From Lutjanus erythropterus (lineage: Eukaryota > Chordata > Actinopteri > Lutjaniformes > Lutjanidae): a stretch of 64,000 nt of DNA. Positions 63,014 through 64,000 of the stretch are shown here, in pieces. The stretch spans positions 3,689,641-3,753,640 of the forward strand of contig CM034599.1 of assembly GCA_020091685.1 (NCBI GenBank), read 5' to 3'. The notes under the pieces were generated by a model. That model did not search any database. It worked only from the letters and a program-made list of their open reading frames with translations, and was not told where the DNA came from. The number at the start of each line of letters is the position of its first letter. Positions within the stretch are counted from its first letter, which is position 1. A program made the translations under genes and the position numbers.

Positions 63014-63060
63014 CTACATGGGAATAAAAAAAAAAAAAAAAAAAGAAACTACCTTTAAAA

Positions 63061-63924
63061 TACAACCCCCAATTCCTAAGACGTACTGTAAAATGTTAAT
63101 AAAAACAGAAAGCAGTGATTTGCAAATACTTCTGACCTATATTCCTTTGAATACAGTACAGAAATAGCAAAATATTTAATGCTCAAACTAATAACAATTC
63201 TTTTCTGTAAATATACACTCAATCTGGATTTGATGTCTGCAACACATTTTAGAAAAGTTGGGACAGGAGCATGTTTACTGCTGTGTTATATCACCTTTTC
63301 TTTAACAACACTCAGTCAGTGTTTGTGAACTGAGGACAGTTTTGAAGGTGAAATTCTTTCTCATTCTTACTTGATATACGGCTTCAGCTGCTCAACAATC
63401 CAGGGTTTCTGTTGTCGTATTCTGTGCTTCATAATGCACCACACATTTTCAATGGGAGACAGGTCTGGACTGCAGGCAGGTCAGTCTAGCACCTGAACTC
63501 TTTTAGTATGAAGACACGCTGTTGAAACACGTGCAAAATGTGTCTTGGTATCGTCTCACTGAAATAAGCGGGGACGTCTCTGAAAAAGATGGCGTCTGGA
63601 TGGCAGGGTATGTCGCTCCAAAACCTGTATGAACCTTTCAGCATCAATGGGGCCTTCACAGATGTGACAGTTACCCATGATGCCATGGGCACTAACAACC
63701 CGTCACAGAACTTAAGATGCTGGCCCCTGTACTAACTTTTTTGAAATGTGTGTGAGGCAACAGATTCAGAATGAGTCTATATTTACACAAACTTTGCCAG
63801 TTTGAACATTAAATATTTTGTCTTTTTACTGTATTCAAAACAAGTCAAAAAGGATTCGCTAATCATTGCATTCGGTTTTTATTTATATTTACAAAGCATC
63901 CCAGCTTCTGGGGATTTGAGGTGT
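63061..63924 (-). mobile_element. Degenerate Tc1-like element with long inverted ends
   Basis: The left end is TACAACCCCCAATTCCTAAG. The reverse complement of the right end has CAAATCCCCAGAAGCTGGGA, and inversion similarity continues inward about 240 bp (AATATTTAATG(C/T)TCAAACT in both arms). The roughly 400-bp middle encodes traces of a Tc1 transposase on the minus strand. The ends match the MITE at 3874-4157. Confidence 0.8.
63380..63700 (-). pseudogene. Tc1 transposase C-terminal remnant
   Basis: On the minus strand, broken frames read HGIMGNCHICEGPIDAERFI, then LPSRRHLFQRRPRLFQ, a stop, and later PACSPDLSPIENVWCIMKHR. The PDLSPIENVW signature around the last catalytic acidic residue is diagnostic for Tc1 transposases. 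At least two in-frame stops and the missing N-terminus make it inactive. It complements the N-terminal-only relic at 5600-5869 but belongs to a different subfamily, judged by its ends. Confidence 0.85.
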
Positions 63925-64000
63925 GTACTAGTTATTAAAACGACAGTGTAACTGATAGCATAAATTAAACACATAAACACTGAACACTAATCTCTTGAAG

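Larger units (their letters stand above)
63014..64000 (-). other. SLC15A4: SLC15A4 intron, cut by window edge
   Basis: The intron continues past the window. Nearly all of the visible part is a Tc1-type relic (63061-63924). No SLC15A4 exon is seen here. Confidence 0.85.

Overview
The window reads as AT-rich vertebrate nuclear DNA from a teleost fish, probably a percomorph. Coding sequence is confined to short exons with canonical GT/AG junctions. The rest is long introns and intergenic sequence packed with fish-type DNA-transposon relics, fold-back (MITE-like) elements, LINE fragments, a tRNA-like SINE fragment and microsatellites. There are no operons, CRISPR arrays or bacterial features. The organism call is inference from the gene families and repeat types.

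Two protein-coding genes are supported, both partial and convergently arranged. On the + strand, the last two exons of a TMEM132-family gene (best fit TMEM132C) lie at 2988-3179 and 7386-8555. On the - strand, the last six coding exons of SLC15A4 run from 63013 down to the stop codon at 28200. SLC15A4 is the lysosomal proton-coupled histidine/peptide transporter PHT1. As I recall human 12q24.32, TMEM132C and SLC15A4 lie in the same tail-to-tail order there. This synteny favours TMEM132C over its nearby paralogue TMEM132D.

Layout: 1-2987 TMEM132C intron; 2988-8555 the two terminal exons with a 4.2 kb intron holding a Tc1 relic and MITEs; 8556-28199 a 19.6 kb convergent intergenic interval with many repeats, including a head-to-head pair of Penelope-like (GIY-YIG) relics; 28200-64000 SLC15A4, with introns of about 15.9, 8.4, 5.4, 4.0 and 0.24 kb and the start of another. 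The SLC15A4 introns carry a 56-bp-period minisatellite between two about 200-bp direct repeats, three LINE ORF2 fragments all antisense to the gene, a rearranged tRNA-like SINE, and a Tc1-type relic with long inverted ends.

I found no clear previously undescribed functional system. The most rewarding structures are the five-copy TTAAAGGGATAG fold-back family (one copy carrying a hAT-like element with a nearly intact 8-bp target duplication), the inverted Penelope pair, and the hairpin minisatellite flanked by direct repeats. Repeat names come from recognition of typical sequences and structures, not from a database search. The two genes are not known to act in one pathway; their proximity looks like ancestral synteny.
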